A program made the position numbers and the translations under genes. The notes beneath the pieces are model-generated. The model searched no databases. It had not been told where the DNA came from and saw only the letters and a program-made list of their open reading frames with translations. Positions 44,534 through 55,021 of a stretch of DNA of 62,213 nt are shown here, one piece after another; position 1 is the first letter of the stretch, and every line of letters starts with the position of its first letter. Source of the DNA: Rickettsiales bacterium. Its GTDB lineage: Bacteria > Pseudomonadota > Alphaproteobacteria > Rs-D84. The stretch spans positions 1-62,213 of the forward strand of contig JAITCH010000013.1 of NCBI GenBank assembly GCA_031283185.1, read 5' to 3'.

Positions 44534-45178
44534 ATGAAAAAACTTATACTACTTGCATTAATCGGATGGACTTTTGCGACACCGGGCTATGCGATTACCC
44601 CGGATGCCGCGCTTAGGAAATTGATTGACGGCAACGAGGCCTATATTAACGGCGACTTTCGCAAAATGACCAAGGCCAAGGCCGAGGCGACCCGCGCCAG
44701 GAATGTTGCTGATGGACAGGCTCCGTATGCGGCGGTCTTGGGATGCAGCGACTCGCGTTCACCGGTTGAAGAAATTTTCAATGCATCGGTTGGCGATATT
44801 TTCGTTGTTCGCACGGCGGGAAATACTGCGGGCGCGGATCAGCAGGCCAGTTTGGAATTTGCGGTCAGCGCATTGAATGTTCCGCTGATTATGGTAATGG
44901 GTCATACGCATTGCGGCGCGGTGGTTGCGGCGGTAGAGCATACCAAAGCCCCGGGCAAATTGGGAAAATTCCTGAACAGCCTGACGGCGTTGGTCAAACG
45001 GACGGATAAATTGCCGGAAGAAGATCGCGTTTATGACGGAACGAATATCAACATAGAAATGGCGGTCGCCGAATTGAAAAAGAACGAAGTTTTGGCGGCG
45101 GCGGTCAAGGACGGAAGATTGAAAATTGTTGGTGCCTTGCATAATATAGAAACCGGCCGGGTTTCATTGGTGGACTAG
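44534..45178 (+). CDS. Exported beta-class carbonic anhydrase
   Basis: 214 aa with a signal peptide (MKKLILLALIGWTFATPGYA), so it acts in the periplasm. Zinc ligands are C71 (with D73 and R75 in CSDSR), H124 and C127 (GHTHCGA); the RTAGN turn is also present. It interconverts CO2 and bicarbonate. Beta enzymes are usually cytoplasmic; exported forms occur in several host-associated proteobacteria. RBS AAGGAGGG is very strong. A terminator follows at 45217. Confidence 0.92.
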   Translation: MKKLILLALIGWTFATPGYAITPDAALRKLIDGNEAYINGDFRKMTKAKAEATRARNVADGQAPYAAVLGCSDSRSPVEEIFNASVGDIFVVRTAGNTAGADQQASLEFAVSALNVPLIMVMGHTHCGAVVAAVEHTKAPGKLGKFLNSLTALVKRTDKLPEEDRVYDGTNINIEMAVAELKKNEVLAAAVKDGRLKIVGALHNIETGRVSLVD

Positions 45179-45216
45179 CATCAACCAACTCATTGCTTTT
45201 GGCTATTTTAGCGACT

Positions 45217-45246
45217 CCCCTCCCCCTTGGAGGGGAATTTTTATTT
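45217..45246 (+). terminator. Rho-independent terminator after the carbonic anhydrase
   Basis: CCCCTCC, 5-nt loop, GGAGGGG, AATTTTTATTT. Confidence 0.8.
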
Positions 45247-45259
45247 GTCAATTATTATC

Positions 45260-45287
45260 TTGACAAAATAGTAGGATGGGGTATTAT
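45260..45287 (+). promoter_or_regulatory. Promoter placed for a leaderless transcript
   Basis: TTGACA, 16 bp, TATTAT, then TTGAGT and the ATG at 45294. The expected transcription start falls on the ATG. Confidence 0.65.
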
Positions 45288-45293
45288 TTGAGT

Positions 45294-46778
45294 ATGATAT
45301 TCGATCTGAATAATCTTTATGCAAAGACTTGTTTGCTGCCGACTCAGCGCGCAAACAATGTTTTTCTTGAAAATAAGTTCTCGGACGGCGCAGCCTTTTT
45401 CGCCCAAAATTCCCTGTTTATCCGCCTGAAACACTGGGAATGCGTTGACCACGCCGCCATTCAACCTGCCGCGCTTTATCTGAAAATGCTATCATCGGGC
45501 AATTATCCTCAACCGGAATCGGATTTTCTGAAAAGATTCAGCGACATCCCGGATTTCATTTGGCCGGAACTAATCGCCGAAACGCTTCAACCCAGGGACA
45601 TTTTGGAAATCATTGAATGGCACGCAAAAACCATTCGCAGCATCATAGAATTTTTAATTATCGCCCTGCCCGCTGATAAACAAGCCACCGCCTGCCAGTT
45701 GGCGTTTAATGTTCGTCCATTTGCCATTGATCCGAATTCGGAGCATTTTGACGCGCTTTGGCATTCAACCACGGACGAAGCGCGAGAAGTTTTGCGCGAA
45801 GCACTGCCGGATGCGAAACAAGCAAGCGACCCCCTATTCGGCCTAGATTCCGTCCCGCTGAATAAACTGGATTTCGAAATCCTCAGCCGCCAGGCGGACA
45901 TTTCGGATTCCGATTGCGATGACATAATTGAACTAGCCCTGCTTCGCCTTTCGCAAAGCGACAACTTCAAGCACCGCCTGATTGAATTCGGCAAAAAGCA
46001 CAGATGGCTTATGGGCGGCGCGTCCGATGAGCGTTTGGAAAGTCTGATGTGTATGTTGGCTGCGACAAAACATCCGAAACAATCCAGAACAATTAAAAAG
46101 CATTTATCCGCGCAGTTCCCTGCCAAAGATCCTTCTGTTTTAATGGATGCACCAGGCAAACTGGTAAAAATCGCAACGGACAATTTGGGTTTAAGCGAAG
46201 AATGGGATGAACTGAAAAAATTATTTCGCCAGGTGGCGGTTGCTTGTCCTGAAAACGCATCATTATCCGAATTGATTTTGTTGTTCCGCATTTATGTCGT
46301 GCAGCACCAATTTAGCATTATGCAGCATAAGGAAGTGCCGGTTATATTATCCAAAAGCCCAGATATTTCGGAAGAATTCGCGTGGGAATTCCGCTGTGAA
46401 TATGGCGCGTCAGTTTTGGGCTTGCTAGAACCGGTTGAACCAAAGGGCGATTTTGGCGCACCGGAATTAAAACCGGATCTGATAGATATTTCGCAAAAAA
46501 AACCGGCGGCGGTGTTCGCATCCCTTTATAATTACGCCTGGCCGCAAGGTCAGGGATTCCTGCAATATATGGGCATTCCGATGAAGGAATGCGATGCGGC
46601 GAGAATTATGGCGCGGCAGGAAGAAAACACTCCGTTCAGTTATGTCGCGGGGCGTGCGATGCATCTGAATATCTCCAAAGATTCGACTGAAATTAATATC
46701 GTCGGCTACGACAAAGATAATGGGTGCGGCGTAGCGCAGCGCGCAATACGCGCCGTTCCGAACACAAGGCAAAGATAA
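45294..46778 (+). CDS. Large soluble protein, unknown
   Basis: 494 aa starting MIFDLNNLYAKTCLLPTQRA. The ATG at 45294 is chosen because an upstream in-frame ATG (45276) lies inside the promoter spacer. The protein is hydrophilic, mostly helical, with no signal peptide, transmembrane segment or motif I recognise. Its stop overlaps the next start by one base (TAATG), so the two genes are translationally coupled and likely work together. Confidence 0.65.
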   Translation: MIFDLNNLYAKTCLLPTQRANNVFLENKFSDGAAFFAQNSLFIRLKHWECVDHAAIQPAALYLKMLSSGNYPQPESDFLKRFSDIPDFIWPELIAETLQPRDILEIIEWHAKTIRSIIEFLIIALPADKQATACQLAFNVRPFAIDPNSEHFDALWHSTTDEAREVLREALPDAKQASDPLFGLDSVPLNKLDFEILSRQADISDSDCDDIIELALLRLSQSDNFKHRLIEFGKKHRWLMGGASDERLESLMCMLAATKHPKQSRTIKKHLSAQFPAKDPSVLMDAPGKLVKIATDNLGLSEEWDELKKLFRQVAVACPENASLSELILLFRIYVVQHQFSIMQHKEVPVILSKSPDISEEFAWEFRCEYGASVLGLLEPVEPKGDFGAPELKPDLIDISQKKPAAVFASLYNYAWPQGQGFLQYMGIPMKECDAARIMARQEENTPFSYVAGRAMHLNISKDSTEINIVGYDKDNGCGVAQRAIRAVPNTRQR

Positions 46779-47914
46779 TGAAAACGACTTATGACATTAT
46801 CAAAAAACAAAACGGGTTGGAATTCGCAAACGCGCTTCGGGTGCGCGACAGCGGCTTGTTTGACATTCCAAATTTGCCGGACATATTGAAATATGCGGGG
46901 CGCAATGCCGCGCCTTTGTTCAGGTATCTTAATTCATTAAAGCGGATAACAATTGATGATTACGGCGAAATACCCAAAGACCCGTTTGAATTGTTAAAAC
47001 AGGCGGGATATGACGCTTATTTGGCAGAAACTGCCGCACAGCACAATGCAATTACCAAATATTATATGCCGAAAGAAAAGGTATGTTTTTTGGATGACGG
47101 ATTCCGCCAAAATAGTTATTACATAATCAACTGCGTGAAATTCGGCGCGGCGAAATTAAACCGCGATGATTTTCATATGCCGATGCGCAATGACGAATAC
47201 GGCACATCGGTTATATCCATACACATATTGAAAAGCGGCGGATTCATCTGCATAACCAACAGATATAATCACGCGGTTGAAAATCCTGACAATACTTTTA
47301 ACAGCAATCCTGACAATATCATTCATGGATTGTCGGCCGCCCTTCGGTCGTATTTGAATGTTGACTTTGCTTCCCCAAAAGTCAGTGTTCCCGAAGGATT
47401 TATTTTGGTAAGCGACCGCATCGTCAAATACAATTACGAAATTAACGGAATTTATTATGGCGATGGATTTCATTGCTTTAATGGGAAAATATCCGACATT
47501 GATCCGGGGCGGTATATCCTTATGGATTATTTCATTTATGACCAGAAAGAAAAAATCGTTCGGACGATTGATTCCAGCATTGAAGACGGACTGGTTGATG
47601 CGTTGCAGGATGAAATTCAAACCGGCAAGCCCAGCATCGCCCTTAGCCCGGATTTGAACACCAGTCTGAAAGTCGGCGGCCGCCAAGTTGTGGAAACCAA
47701 GGACGGAAAAATCATCTCGGTTGATTTGCAGAATATGGAAAAGCCGGGCAAAAACTTTATGCATCGGTCGGACGCATTGGAAAAAGCGAATATCCAACTT
47801 CGCAATGTCAATCCGCTGGAAGTTGATGAAAATTGCAATGGATTTATCCTGGCAAAAATATATTGCGATTATGCGGCGAATCTGCGGCGCGAACATTCAG
47901 GCCGCGGAAGATAA
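46778..47914 (+). CDS. Unknown protein coupled to the upstream gene
   Basis: 378 aa from the ATG at 46778. It is an alpha/beta mix with several aromatic-rich strands (ENPDNTFNSNPDNIIHGLSA, FRQNSYYIINCVKFGAAKLN). No signal peptide. I recognise no family. The one-base overlap (TAATG) with the 494-aa gene marks a two-gene operon ending before the purL promoter. Confidence 0.65.
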   Translation: MKTTYDIIKKQNGLEFANALRVRDSGLFDIPNLPDILKYAGRNAAPLFRYLNSLKRITIDDYGEIPKDPFELLKQAGYDAYLAETAAQHNAITKYYMPKEKVCFLDDGFRQNSYYIINCVKFGAAKLNRDDFHMPMRNDEYGTSVISIHILKSGGFICITNRYNHAVENPDNTFNSNPDNIIHGLSAALRSYLNVDFASPKVSVPEGFILVSDRIVKYNYEINGIYYGDGFHCFNGKISDIDPGRYILMDYFIYDQKEKIVRTIDSSIEDGLVDALQDEIQTGKPSIALSPDLNTSLKVGGRQVVETKDGKIISVDLQNMEKPGKNFMHRSDALEKANIQLRNVNPLEVDENCNGFILAKIYCDYAANLRREHSGRGR

Positions 47915-47917
47915 TCC

Positions 47918-47945
47918 TTTACAATCCCGAAATTACATCTATAAT
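47918..47945 (+). promoter_or_regulatory. Promoter of purL
   Basis: TTTACA, 16 bp, TATAAT, about 38 bp of leader, AAAGG Shine-Dalgarno, ATG at 47990. Confidence 0.6.
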
Positions 47946-47989
47946 TACCCCGGGATGGAGAAGAGAAAATATAACCAAAGGTTAGTATT

Positions 47990-50900
47990 ATGTCCGATTC
48001 CCGCAAAATTCATTTTTTTAGAAAAGATAAAATCATTACTGCCGTTCAGCACGACGGCGCGCTTGGGCAAGAGAAAATAAGGGTTTTATCCGAAGCCTGC
48101 GGCGAATATATGGACACGGATTATATCGGTATGATGTTTGGTCCATTTGTCGGACCCAAAGCGGAACGGACAACCCCTTGGTCAACAAACGCGGTCGAAA
48201 TTATAAAGAATGCTGGTGTTGACGGCGTTGATCGCATAGAACAATTTGAATTGAGCAAAGTTGATCCCGCATTGGACAGGATGTTGCAACGCCAATATCC
48301 TGCGCTTGGTCAGAATTTATTTGATCTGGAGCATAATTGTCCAGAACCGATCCGCCATATTTTCGACTTGGAAAAATATAATGCAGCCGAAGGTCTTGCA
48401 TTATCCAAAGATGAAATTACTTATTTGAATGATTTGGCGAAAAAACTTGGTCGCACATTAACGGACAGCGAATTGTTTGGTTTCGCGCAGGCAAATTCGG
48501 AACATTGCCGCCATAAAATCTTCAATGCGAAATTTATAATTGACGGCAAGGAAATGCCGGATACTTTGTTTGATATGATTAAAAGCACGACCAAGAAAAA
48601 TCCGGGCTTGGTCTTGTCTGCGTATAAGGATAACGCCGCCGTTATAAAGGGCGGAACTATTATGCAATGGCACGCGAATGAAAATGGAAAAATGGAATTG
48701 ACCCCGATTGAAATCGGCTGGACAGAAAAAGCGGAAACACATAATTTTCCGACAACCGTTGAACCATTTAACGGCGCGGGCACAGGCAGCGGCGGCGAAA
48801 TCCGCGATCGCATGGCGGTGGGACGCGGATCTGTTCCATTGGCGGGAAGCGCGGTGTATATGACCAGTTATCCGCGGGCTGGCGCGAAAAAATTTTGGGA
48901 AGGCACCGAGCGCAAATGGCTTTATCAATCGCCGCGGCAGATTTTGACCAAGGCATCTGACGGCGCATCGGACTTTGGAAATAAATTCGGTCAGCCGTTA
49001 ATCAACGGATCGTTACTCACATTTGAACACGGCGATGATTACGGATACGACAAGACAATTATGATGGCTGGCGGTGTCGGTTATGTTGATAAACGCTATG
49101 CGTTGAAAGACGAAAAAAATATCGCAAAAGGTCAGCGCGTAATTTTGTTGGGCGGCGATAATCAGCGCATCGGAATGGGCGGCGGCGCGGTAAGTTCGCT
49201 TGATACGGGAAGTTCGGTAAGCGCGGTGGAATTGAATGCTGTGCAGCGGTCAAATCCAGAAATGCAAAAACGCGTGTTCGATGTTATTCGCAATTTGGTT
49301 GAATCAACTAACAATCCGATTGTTTCCGTGCACGATCACGGCGCGGGCGGACACTTTAATTGCTTGCTTGAATTGTTGGAAACGCTTGGCGGAAAAATTG
49401 ATATGGACGCCCTGCCCGTCGGCGACAAGACTTTATCATTGCGCGAAATAATCGGCAATGAAAGCCAGGAAAGAATGGCGATATTGGTGGATGCAAAAGA
49501 TGTCGCGCGCGTTATGAAAATTGCGGCGCGCGAACAATGTCCGGCTTATGACATTGGCGAAATCACTGGCGATTTGCGTATTGTGTTTGAGTCCAAGGAA
49601 TACAATTCTCGCCCGATTGATATGGCGGTTAACGACTTGCTGGGCAATCCGCCAAAGACGATTGTCCGTGATGAATCCATTCGTCCGTCATTTGATGAAC
49701 TGGAATATGACGATGATGATTTCGAAAAAAATCTGCGGAATGTTTTGCGCTTGCCGGGTGTCGGATGTAAAGACTGGCTGACGAATAAAGTTGATCGCAG
49801 CGTTACGGGTCGTGTTTCTCAGCAACAGAATGTCGGCGAATTGCAGTTGCCGCTGTCAGATTATGGAATTGTTCGCGCGGACTTTGACCGGGATGCGGGC
49901 GTTATTATGTCCAACGGCCACGCGCCGGTTGCGGCCTTGATTGACGCGGCGGCAGGTTCACGCCTTGCGATTGCAAGGGCGTTAACGAACGCGGTTTGCG
50001 CGCCGATTCAGGGCGGATTGGGCGGCGTTTCATTGTCGGCGAATTGGATGTGGCCGTGTAAAAATCCAGGCGAAGACGCGCGGCTTTACGCAGCGGTTCA
50101 GGCGGCAGGCGAATTTGCAGAGGCACTTGGCGTCAACATTCCGACTGGTAAAGATAGTCTTTCAATGACGCAGAAATATCCGAATGGGAAAAAAGTTATG
50201 GCACCGGGCACGGTTATAATTTCACTTGCCGCGCCTGCGAAAGATGCGGATAAATATGTGTCGCCGGTTGTGAACACGAAAGCGAAAGATACATCGCTTT
50301 GGAAAATTGATTTTTCTGGAAAGGCTTTGGAATTGGGCGGCTCCGCGCTTGGCCAGACATTAAGCGCGGTTGGGCGTCGCGCGCCGGATGTTGACCCGGC
50401 GCATTTCAAGCGGGCGTTTAATGCTGTGCAGGAAATGGTTGCGACTGGAATTTTGCAGGCGGGACACGATGTGTCAAGTGGCGGCCTTGCAACGGCCTTG
50501 TTGGAAATGACATTTGCGAATACTCGTGGCGGAGTGATGGTAGATTCGGATGTTGAAGATTTGACCACTGAATTTTTTGCAGAAAATCCAGCCGTTGTCG
50601 TGCAGATTAATGATGCCGATACTGGCGCGTTCCACGAAATTTTAGGACGGCACAGAATTGTTGATGCGACATATATGATTGGTCGTCCGACCAAAGAACG
50701 CGGCCTTGAAATTGTTGATGCCGGGCAAACTGGAATTAATTTGGATATAGACAGCCTGCGGAACGATTGGATGCAGCCTTCGGTCGAAATGGAAAAATTC
50801 CAGAATAAAAAGTCGACGGATAGAAAAAAGAATCAGTTGAAACAGCCGCTGGTTATTGAAGACATTGCTGATATGGCACCGAACTTTATCATCGCTCGCG

Positions 50901-51631
50901 GCACGCGTGCTGCCATTCTGCGGGACAAGGGAACGAATGGCGACCGCGAATTGGCTTATGCGGCGCAGCTTGGCGGATTCGGCGAAGTTTATGATATTCC
51001 AATGACGGATTTGATGAACGGGCGCGGCTTGAAAGATATTGATTTGTTAATGTTCAGCGGCGGGTTCAGTAATTCGGATGTGTTTGACGCGGGCAAGGGT
51101 TGGGCTATGGCGGCAAAGCATAATGAAACTGTGCGCCGTGCATTGCAAGAGTTTTATGACCGGGATGATACGCTGTCATTGGGCATTTGTAATGGCTGTC
51201 AGTTTATGATGGAGTATGGGATTATCAACGGGCTTTACGCGCCGATGGGACGGAATGATTCGGGCAAATTCGAAAGTGCATTTGTGTCGGTTGATGTGCC
51301 GGAAAATGATACGATAATGATGGGCGGATTATCAGGTGCGACCTTACCGATTTGGGTAGCGCACGGCGAAGGAAGGTTTAGGATGAGTTATACTTGGGAT
51401 TATACGACGGTGTTGCAATATCATTATTCTGAGTATCCTGGAAATCCAAATGGATCGTTTGATAGTCTGGCTGGTGTTGCGGACAGGACGGGACGGCATA
51501 TAGCGATGATGCCGCATCCTGAACGCGGGGTTATGAATTACCAGTGGGCATTTGGCGCGAAGAAGAATCGGGACTTGACGGCCTGGGCGAAGATGTTCGC
51601 CGACGCGAACAAGTTCGTAAAAAGCAGATAA
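47990..51631 (+). CDS. purL: Phosphoribosylformylglycinamidine synthase, single-chain form
   Basis: 1213 aa enzyme of purine synthesis (FGAR + Gln + ATP to FGAM). It carries the N-terminal PurS-like part, the ATPase/synthetase core ([65 protein letters not shown]) and a C-terminal glutaminase with nucleophile Cys in [14 protein letters not shown] and the His/Glu pair in MMPHPERG. Alphaproteobacteria normally encode separate PurS, PurQ and PurL; this long form is typical of gammaproteobacteria and Bacteroidetes, hinting at transfer. purK is at 58100-59227. Confidence 0.95.
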   Translation: MSDSRKIHFFRKDKIITAVQHDGALGQEKIRVLSEACGEYMDTDYIGMMFGPFVGPKAERTTPWSTNAVEIIKNAGVDGVDRIEQFELSKVDPALDRMLQRQYPALGQNLFDLEHNCPEPIRHIFDLEKYNAAEGLALSKDEITYLNDLAKKLGRTLTDSELFGFAQANSEHCRHKIFNAKFIIDGKEMPDTLFDMIKSTTKKNPGLVLSAYKDNAAVIKGGTIMQWHANENGKMELTPIEIGWTEKAETHNFPTTVEPFNGAGTGSGGEIRDRMAVGRGSVPLAGSAVYMTSYPRAGAKKFWEGTERKWLYQSPRQILTKASDGASDFGNKFGQPLINGSLLTFEHGDDYGYDKTIMMAGGVGYVDKRYALKDEKNIAKGQRVILLGGDNQRIGMGGGAVSSLDTGSSVSAVELNAVQRSNPEMQKRVFDVIRNLVESTNNPIVSVHDHGAGGHFNCLLELLETLGGKIDMDALPVGDKTLSLREIIGNESQERMAILVDAKDVARVMKIAAREQCPAYDIGEITGDLRIVFESKEYNSRPIDMAVNDLLGNPPKTIVRDESIRPSFDELEYDDDDFEKNLRNVLRLPGVGCKDWLTNKVDRSVTGRVSQQQNVGELQLPLSDYGIVRADFDRDAGVIMSNGHAPVAALIDAAAGSRLAIARALTNAVCAPIQGGLGGVSLSANWMWPCKNPGEDARLYAAVQAAGEFAEALGVNIPTGKDSLSMTQKYPNGKKVMAPGTVIISLAAPAKDADKYVSPVVNTKAKDTSLWKIDFSGKALELGGSALGQTLSAVGRRAPDVDPAHFKRAFNAVQEMVATGILQAGHDVSSGGLATALLEMTFANTRGGVMVDSDVEDLTTEFFAENPAVVVQINDADTGAFHEILGRHRIVDATYMIGRPTKERGLEIVDAGQTGINLDIDSLRNDWMQPSVEMEKFQNKKSTDRKKNQLKQPLVIEDIADMAPNFIIARGTRAAILRDKGTNGDRELAYAAQLGGFGEVYDIPMTDLMNGRGLKDIDLLMFSGGFSNSDVFDAGKGWAMAAKHNETVRRALQEFYDRDDTLSLGICNGCQFMMEYGIINGLYAPMGRNDSGKFESAFVSVDVPENDTIMMGGLSGATLPIWVAHGEGRFRMSYTWDYTTVLQYHYSEYPGNPNGSFDSLAGVADRTGRHIAMMPHPERGVMNYQWAFGAKKNRDLTAWAKMFADANKFVKSR

Positions 51632-51697
51632 ATACTACGGCATGGATCGGGAGACCCGTGCCGGCTTAGTGATGACTACTTCTTCTTTATTTCCCCA

Positions 51698-53764
51698 TCA
51701 CTCTTCATAGAAACTACGGAGTTTGCGGGCGCGGGTCGGATGGCGCAACTTCTGAATCGCTTTTTCCTGAATCTGTCTTATGCGTTCGCGCGTAACGCCC
51801 ACATGCTCACCCACCTCTTCCAAGGTCAGCGTTTTATTAGTATTCATTCCATAACGCTGACGAATAACATTCTCTTCGGTCGGTGTAAGTTCGGAAAGCA
51901 AACTGGTGAACATCTGGCGCATATTTTTCTGCACAGCTGACTGAAATGGATCGCGCGCGTTTTCGTCCGCAACAATTTCCATACGCGAACTTTCTTCATC
52001 GCCACCAAGCGGGGCTTCCAATGAAACCGGACGCAAATTGACTTTAAGTGCCTTATGAATTTTTTCAACCGGCATATAAATAATCTTGGAAAGTTCTTCG
52101 GGTGTCGGATTGCGTCCGTGCTTATGCACGAATTGCCGCGACACGCGCTGAATTTTATGAATGTTATCAATCATATGCACAGGAATTCTAATTGTGCGCG
52201 CCTGATCTGCAATAGAGCGCAGAATTCCCTGCTGAATCCAGTGTGTCGCGTATGTAGAAAACTTATAACCCAACCGATAATCAAATTTGTCCACAGCTTT
52301 CATAAGGCCGATATTGCCGTCCTGCACCAAATCTGACAACTCTAATCCGAGTCCTCTGTTCGCGGATTTTTTCGCGGACTTTATAACAAGTCTCAAATTG
52401 GCCTCTATCATTTCGCGTTTGGCGCGCGCGACTTCGGCGCGTCCGCGGCAGACTATTTCCACAACGCGTTTGTATTCGCCGGTGGGCTGACCTGTTTCCA
52501 TTGCGATACTGAGAATTTCCGCGCGGATGCGTCCGATTTCGCCTTCGTATTTTTTAACGAATTTTGCCCACGCTTGATTTTTCAAGCGCGACACATTACT
52601 TGTCCATTTTTTATTCAGTTCCTGCCCGGTGTATTTTTCCAAAAATTCTTCGCGCTTGATTTTCATCCCGACTGCAAGCCGCATCAGTTTTCCTTCGAGT
52701 CCCATCAACATCGCGGATTTGGAAGTCAGGCTGTCCATAATTTCCGATACGCGATCGTCGTGAAGGCGGATTTTTATGACCTTGTCGAAAATGGAGTTGC
52801 GGACTTTGGCATATTTTTTTTCTATGGAGGCATCGGCTTTGCGCGACCCGACCATAATTTCCATTCGTTGTTTTTGCAAGGTTTCTAATTGTTTGAATTG
52901 TTTTTCGATTTCGGCGAAAAGTTCCATAACCATCGGCAACAAAGATTCTTCCATTGCGGAAATGGAAACGCCAGACGAAGATTTCGCATCCGCGTCTTTT
53001 GGTTTGCCTTCTTCTTCCTCTTCGTCCTCGTTTTCTTCTTCCTCTTCTTCATCTTCGGCGGCGAGTTGTTCTTCGGCCTCTTCTAAATTTTCAACTTCTT
53101 CATCGCCGTTGCGAAGTGCCTCGTCCAGTTCGCGGACGGATTTTATTTCGGCTTCGGAAGAATACATATTTTCCAAATTGACGATGTTGCGCAGACGAAG
53201 CAATCCGTCTTTCAGTTGCTGATACCAACCCAGCATTGAATGAATGGTCATCGGATTTTCGCAGAGGCCGTATATGACAAGATTGTTCGCAACTTCAATT
53301 CGTTGCGCGATGGCAATTTCGCCAGCGGATGAAAGGAGTTGCACCTGCCCGATTTGACGCAGATACGACTGCACGGAATCCTGGCTGATGTTGATTGCGC
53401 CGATGTTGGAACGGATTAATTGTTGCGCGTAAAATTCGTAATCGTCGTCTTCGACTTGCGATTGGTCGTTATCAAGTTCCTTGGTGGATTTATCGTTAGA
53501 ATCTTCGTCTTCTTCGGCGAATGATGCGGACATTTTCGGAGCGATCAAAACGGATTCTTCGGATATTTCAATTTCCAAATCGTTCTTGAAAAATTCAATA
53601 ATTTCTTCCGGGTTGATTTCGGGATCTTCATCGCTTGCGATGGCGAGGCGAAGTTCATCAAGCGCGACAAAACCCTCGCCTGCGGCACGGAGCGCGAGTT
53701 GCTGCAAACTGGACGGCAATGTCTCTATTAGAAATTTTGTAGTTGAATTTATATCTTTGCTCAA
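51698..53764 (-). CDS. rpoD: RNA polymerase primary sigma factor
   Basis: 688 aa. Region 1.2 (QDSVQSYLRQIGQVQLLSSAGEIAIAQRIE), the non-conserved insert with an extreme Glu/Asp-rich run (around residues 228-252), region 2 (NLRLVIKSAKK...GLELSDLVQDGNIGLMKAVDKFDYRLGYKFSTYATHWIQQGI), region 3 and the region 4 helix-turn-helix (TLEEVGEHVGVTRERIRQIQEKAIQKLRHP) are all present. The start is TTG at 53764, one base after a 3-codon mini-ORF. The gene recognises the TTGACA/TATAAT promoters seen in this window. Confidence 0.96.
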   Translation of the reverse strand: MSKDINSTTKFLIETLPSSLQQLALRAAGEGFVALDELRLAIASDEDPEINPEEIIEFFKNDLEIEISEESVLIAPKMSASFAEEDEDSNDKSTKELDNDQSQVEDDDYEFYAQQLIRSNIGAINISQDSVQSYLRQIGQVQLLSSAGEIAIAQRIEVANNLVIYGLCENPMTIHSMLGWYQQLKDGLLRLRNIVNLENMYSSEAEIKSVRELDEALRNGDEEVENLEEAEEQLAAEDEEEEEENEDEEEEEGKPKDADAKSSSGVSISAMEESLLPMVMELFAEIEKQFKQLETLQKQRMEIMVGSRKADASIEKKYAKVRNSIFDKVIKIRLHDDRVSEIMDSLTSKSAMLMGLEGKLMRLAVGMKIKREEFLEKYTGQELNKKWTSNVSRLKNQAWAKFVKKYEGEIGRIRAEILSIAMETGQPTGEYKRVVEIVCRGRAEVARAKREMIEANLRLVIKSAKKSANRGLGLELSDLVQDGNIGLMKAVDKFDYRLGYKFSTYATHWIQQGILRSIADQARTIRIPVHMIDNIHKIQRVSRQFVHKHGRNPTPEELSKIIYMPVEKIHKALKVNLRPVSLEAPLGGDEESSRMEIVADENARDPFQSAVQKNMRQMFTSLLSELTPTEENVIRQRYGMNTNKTLTLEEVGEHVGVTRERIRQIQEKAIQKLRHPTRARKLRSFYEE

Positions 53765-53800
53765 TTTATTCTCTCATTAAGTTCTCCTCCATTGGAGGGG
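53765..53800 (-). promoter_or_regulatory. rpoD leader: Shine-Dalgarno in a hairpin and a 3-codon mini-ORF
   Basis: Minus strand: CCCCTCC-AAT-GGAGGAG can pair (one C-A mismatch) and hide the Shine-Dalgarno. Six bases later comes ATG AGA GAA TAA, then one base, then the TTG of rpoD. The best-placed start for this Shine-Dalgarno is the mini-ORF, so rpoD may depend on re-initiation. Confidence 0.45.
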
Positions 53801-53805
53801 AATTT

Positions 53806-54351
53806 TTACTCTGCTTCCGCGACAACAATGCCTGCTTTTTTCCGCGCCTTGGCGACCATCTCTTGCAGCACTGAGCCAGACACAAGACCCAAAACGACCG
53901 GGTTTGTAATTTCGGTTTCGGCATATGACTTGTGGGTTTTAGAGCGCATTAATGATACGGTTGTTTTTGTGGAACGCATAAGTTTGGCGATGTTGGTGTC
54001 CGACAGTTCTGGGTAATTTTTCAGCAACCACAGGATTCCGCCGCCGCGATTTTGGCGGTGCATAATGGGCGTGTATTTGAATTTTTTGCCCGCGGCTTTC
54101 TGTTCGTCTGTGATGCCTTTGAGAAGGGTCAGGCGCAGCGCAGGGTCTTTTTCGCAGTTTTCTATGTCTTCCTTGGCGAGTTGGCAGGTGTGGACTGGGT
54201 CAAGTCCCTGAACCTTGGAGAATTCGGAATCGGCGATAGACTTTACTTCAAGTTCGTGAAGTCCGCAGAATTCTGCGATTTGCTCAAATGTGAGCGCGGT
54301 GTTTTCGATAAGCCATTTTGCAGTGGAACTGGGCATATAAGGATGGTTCAT
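53806..54351 (-). CDS. trcR: DUF1013 / TrcR-type cell-cycle regulator
   Basis: 181 aa. MPSSTAKWLIENTALTFEQIAEFCGLHELEVKSIAD and GGGILWLLKNYPELSDTNIAKLMRSTKTTVSLMRSKTH match the DUF1013 family, known in Caulobacter as TrcR, a regulator that binds near promoters with the polymerase. Two helix-turn-helix-like elements are suggested. The family is largely alphaproteobacterial, which supports the taxonomy. It lies just upstream of rpoD and is probably co-transcribed. Confidence 0.85.
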   Translation of the reverse strand: MNHPYMPSSTAKWLIENTALTFEQIAEFCGLHELEVKSIADSEFSKVQGLDPVHTCQLAKEDIENCEKDPALRLTLLKGITDEQKAAGKKFKYTPIMHRQNRGGGILWLLKNYPELSDTNIAKLMRSTKTTVSLMRSKTHKSYAETEITNPVVLGLVSGSVLQEMVAKARKKAGIVVAEAE

Positions 54352-54436
54352 AGGGGTTCCTTTGATTTGATAGAATGTGTAGACGATTTTATACTATACC
54401 CCGCCCCAAAAATCAAGTGGAAATTATTTTTCTACT

Positions 54437-55021
54437 TTAACGGCAGCCGGAAAAGACTGAACTTATCCGCTGGCGGATCATATTTATATTCCGCGCCTTA
54501 ACTTCATTATTCGCCTGAATATGTTTCGCCTTTAAGCCGTTCACAATCCTCCGCACCCGAGGTCTAGACTGCTTCACAGGCAATGGTGCCATATTACACA
54601 ACATATCAATCCGAACCGCCAATGAAACATCCAAAACCTGGCGATTTTCAACCAGCATACTTTGCTGCCAATCATGCAACTTCTGACACATTTCATAAAA
54701 CCCATCGGCTCTGACTTTTTTCATTTGCTCTGGGTCAAGACCCAATCCCTGCTCGTTATCAAACCGAGCCTTGGCATATTCCACGACTTCATCCAAAATA
54801 CATTTATAACTATTCACATTACAGCCGCCGCAATTTTCAGGGCTGCGGTTCGGACAAAGTTCACAAACCTTGTTCGTATCCGACTGCTCTTTCACCAAAT
54901 CTTCCAGCCCCATCCGCGTCAGTATATTATAAGACTGCGGGCTGATCGCCATCGGCGCGGAACCCGTGCGCCGCGCGATTTCATTCGTGAATAAATCAAG
55001 TTTGTTTTTGTTCACAATCAA
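54437..55021 (-). CDS. Unknown protein with Cys cluster, coupled to glyS
   Basis: 194 aa. CELCPNRSPENCGGCNVNSYKC (about residues 53-74) has five Cys and could bind zinc or an Fe-S cluster; the rest is helical and basic. The TTG at 55021 overlaps the glyS stop (TTGA); GTG at 55015 is an alternative start. No family recognised. Location after glyS suggests co-expression only. Confidence 0.6.
   Translation of the reverse strand: MIVNKNKLDLFTNEIARRTGSAPMAISPQSYNILTRMGLEDLVKEQSDTNKVCELCPNRSPENCGGCNVNSYKCILDEVVEYAKARFDNEQGLGLDPEQMKKVRADGFYEMCQKLHDWQQSMLVENRQVLDVSLAVRIDMLCNMAPLPVKQSRPRVRRIVNGLKAKHIQANNEVKARNINMIRQRISSVFSGCR

Noticed and set aside
47156-47896. 246-codon minus-strand frame opposite the 46778-47914 gene
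   Set aside because: The plus-strand gene has one-base stop/start coupling and a natural start; the antisense frame has neither.
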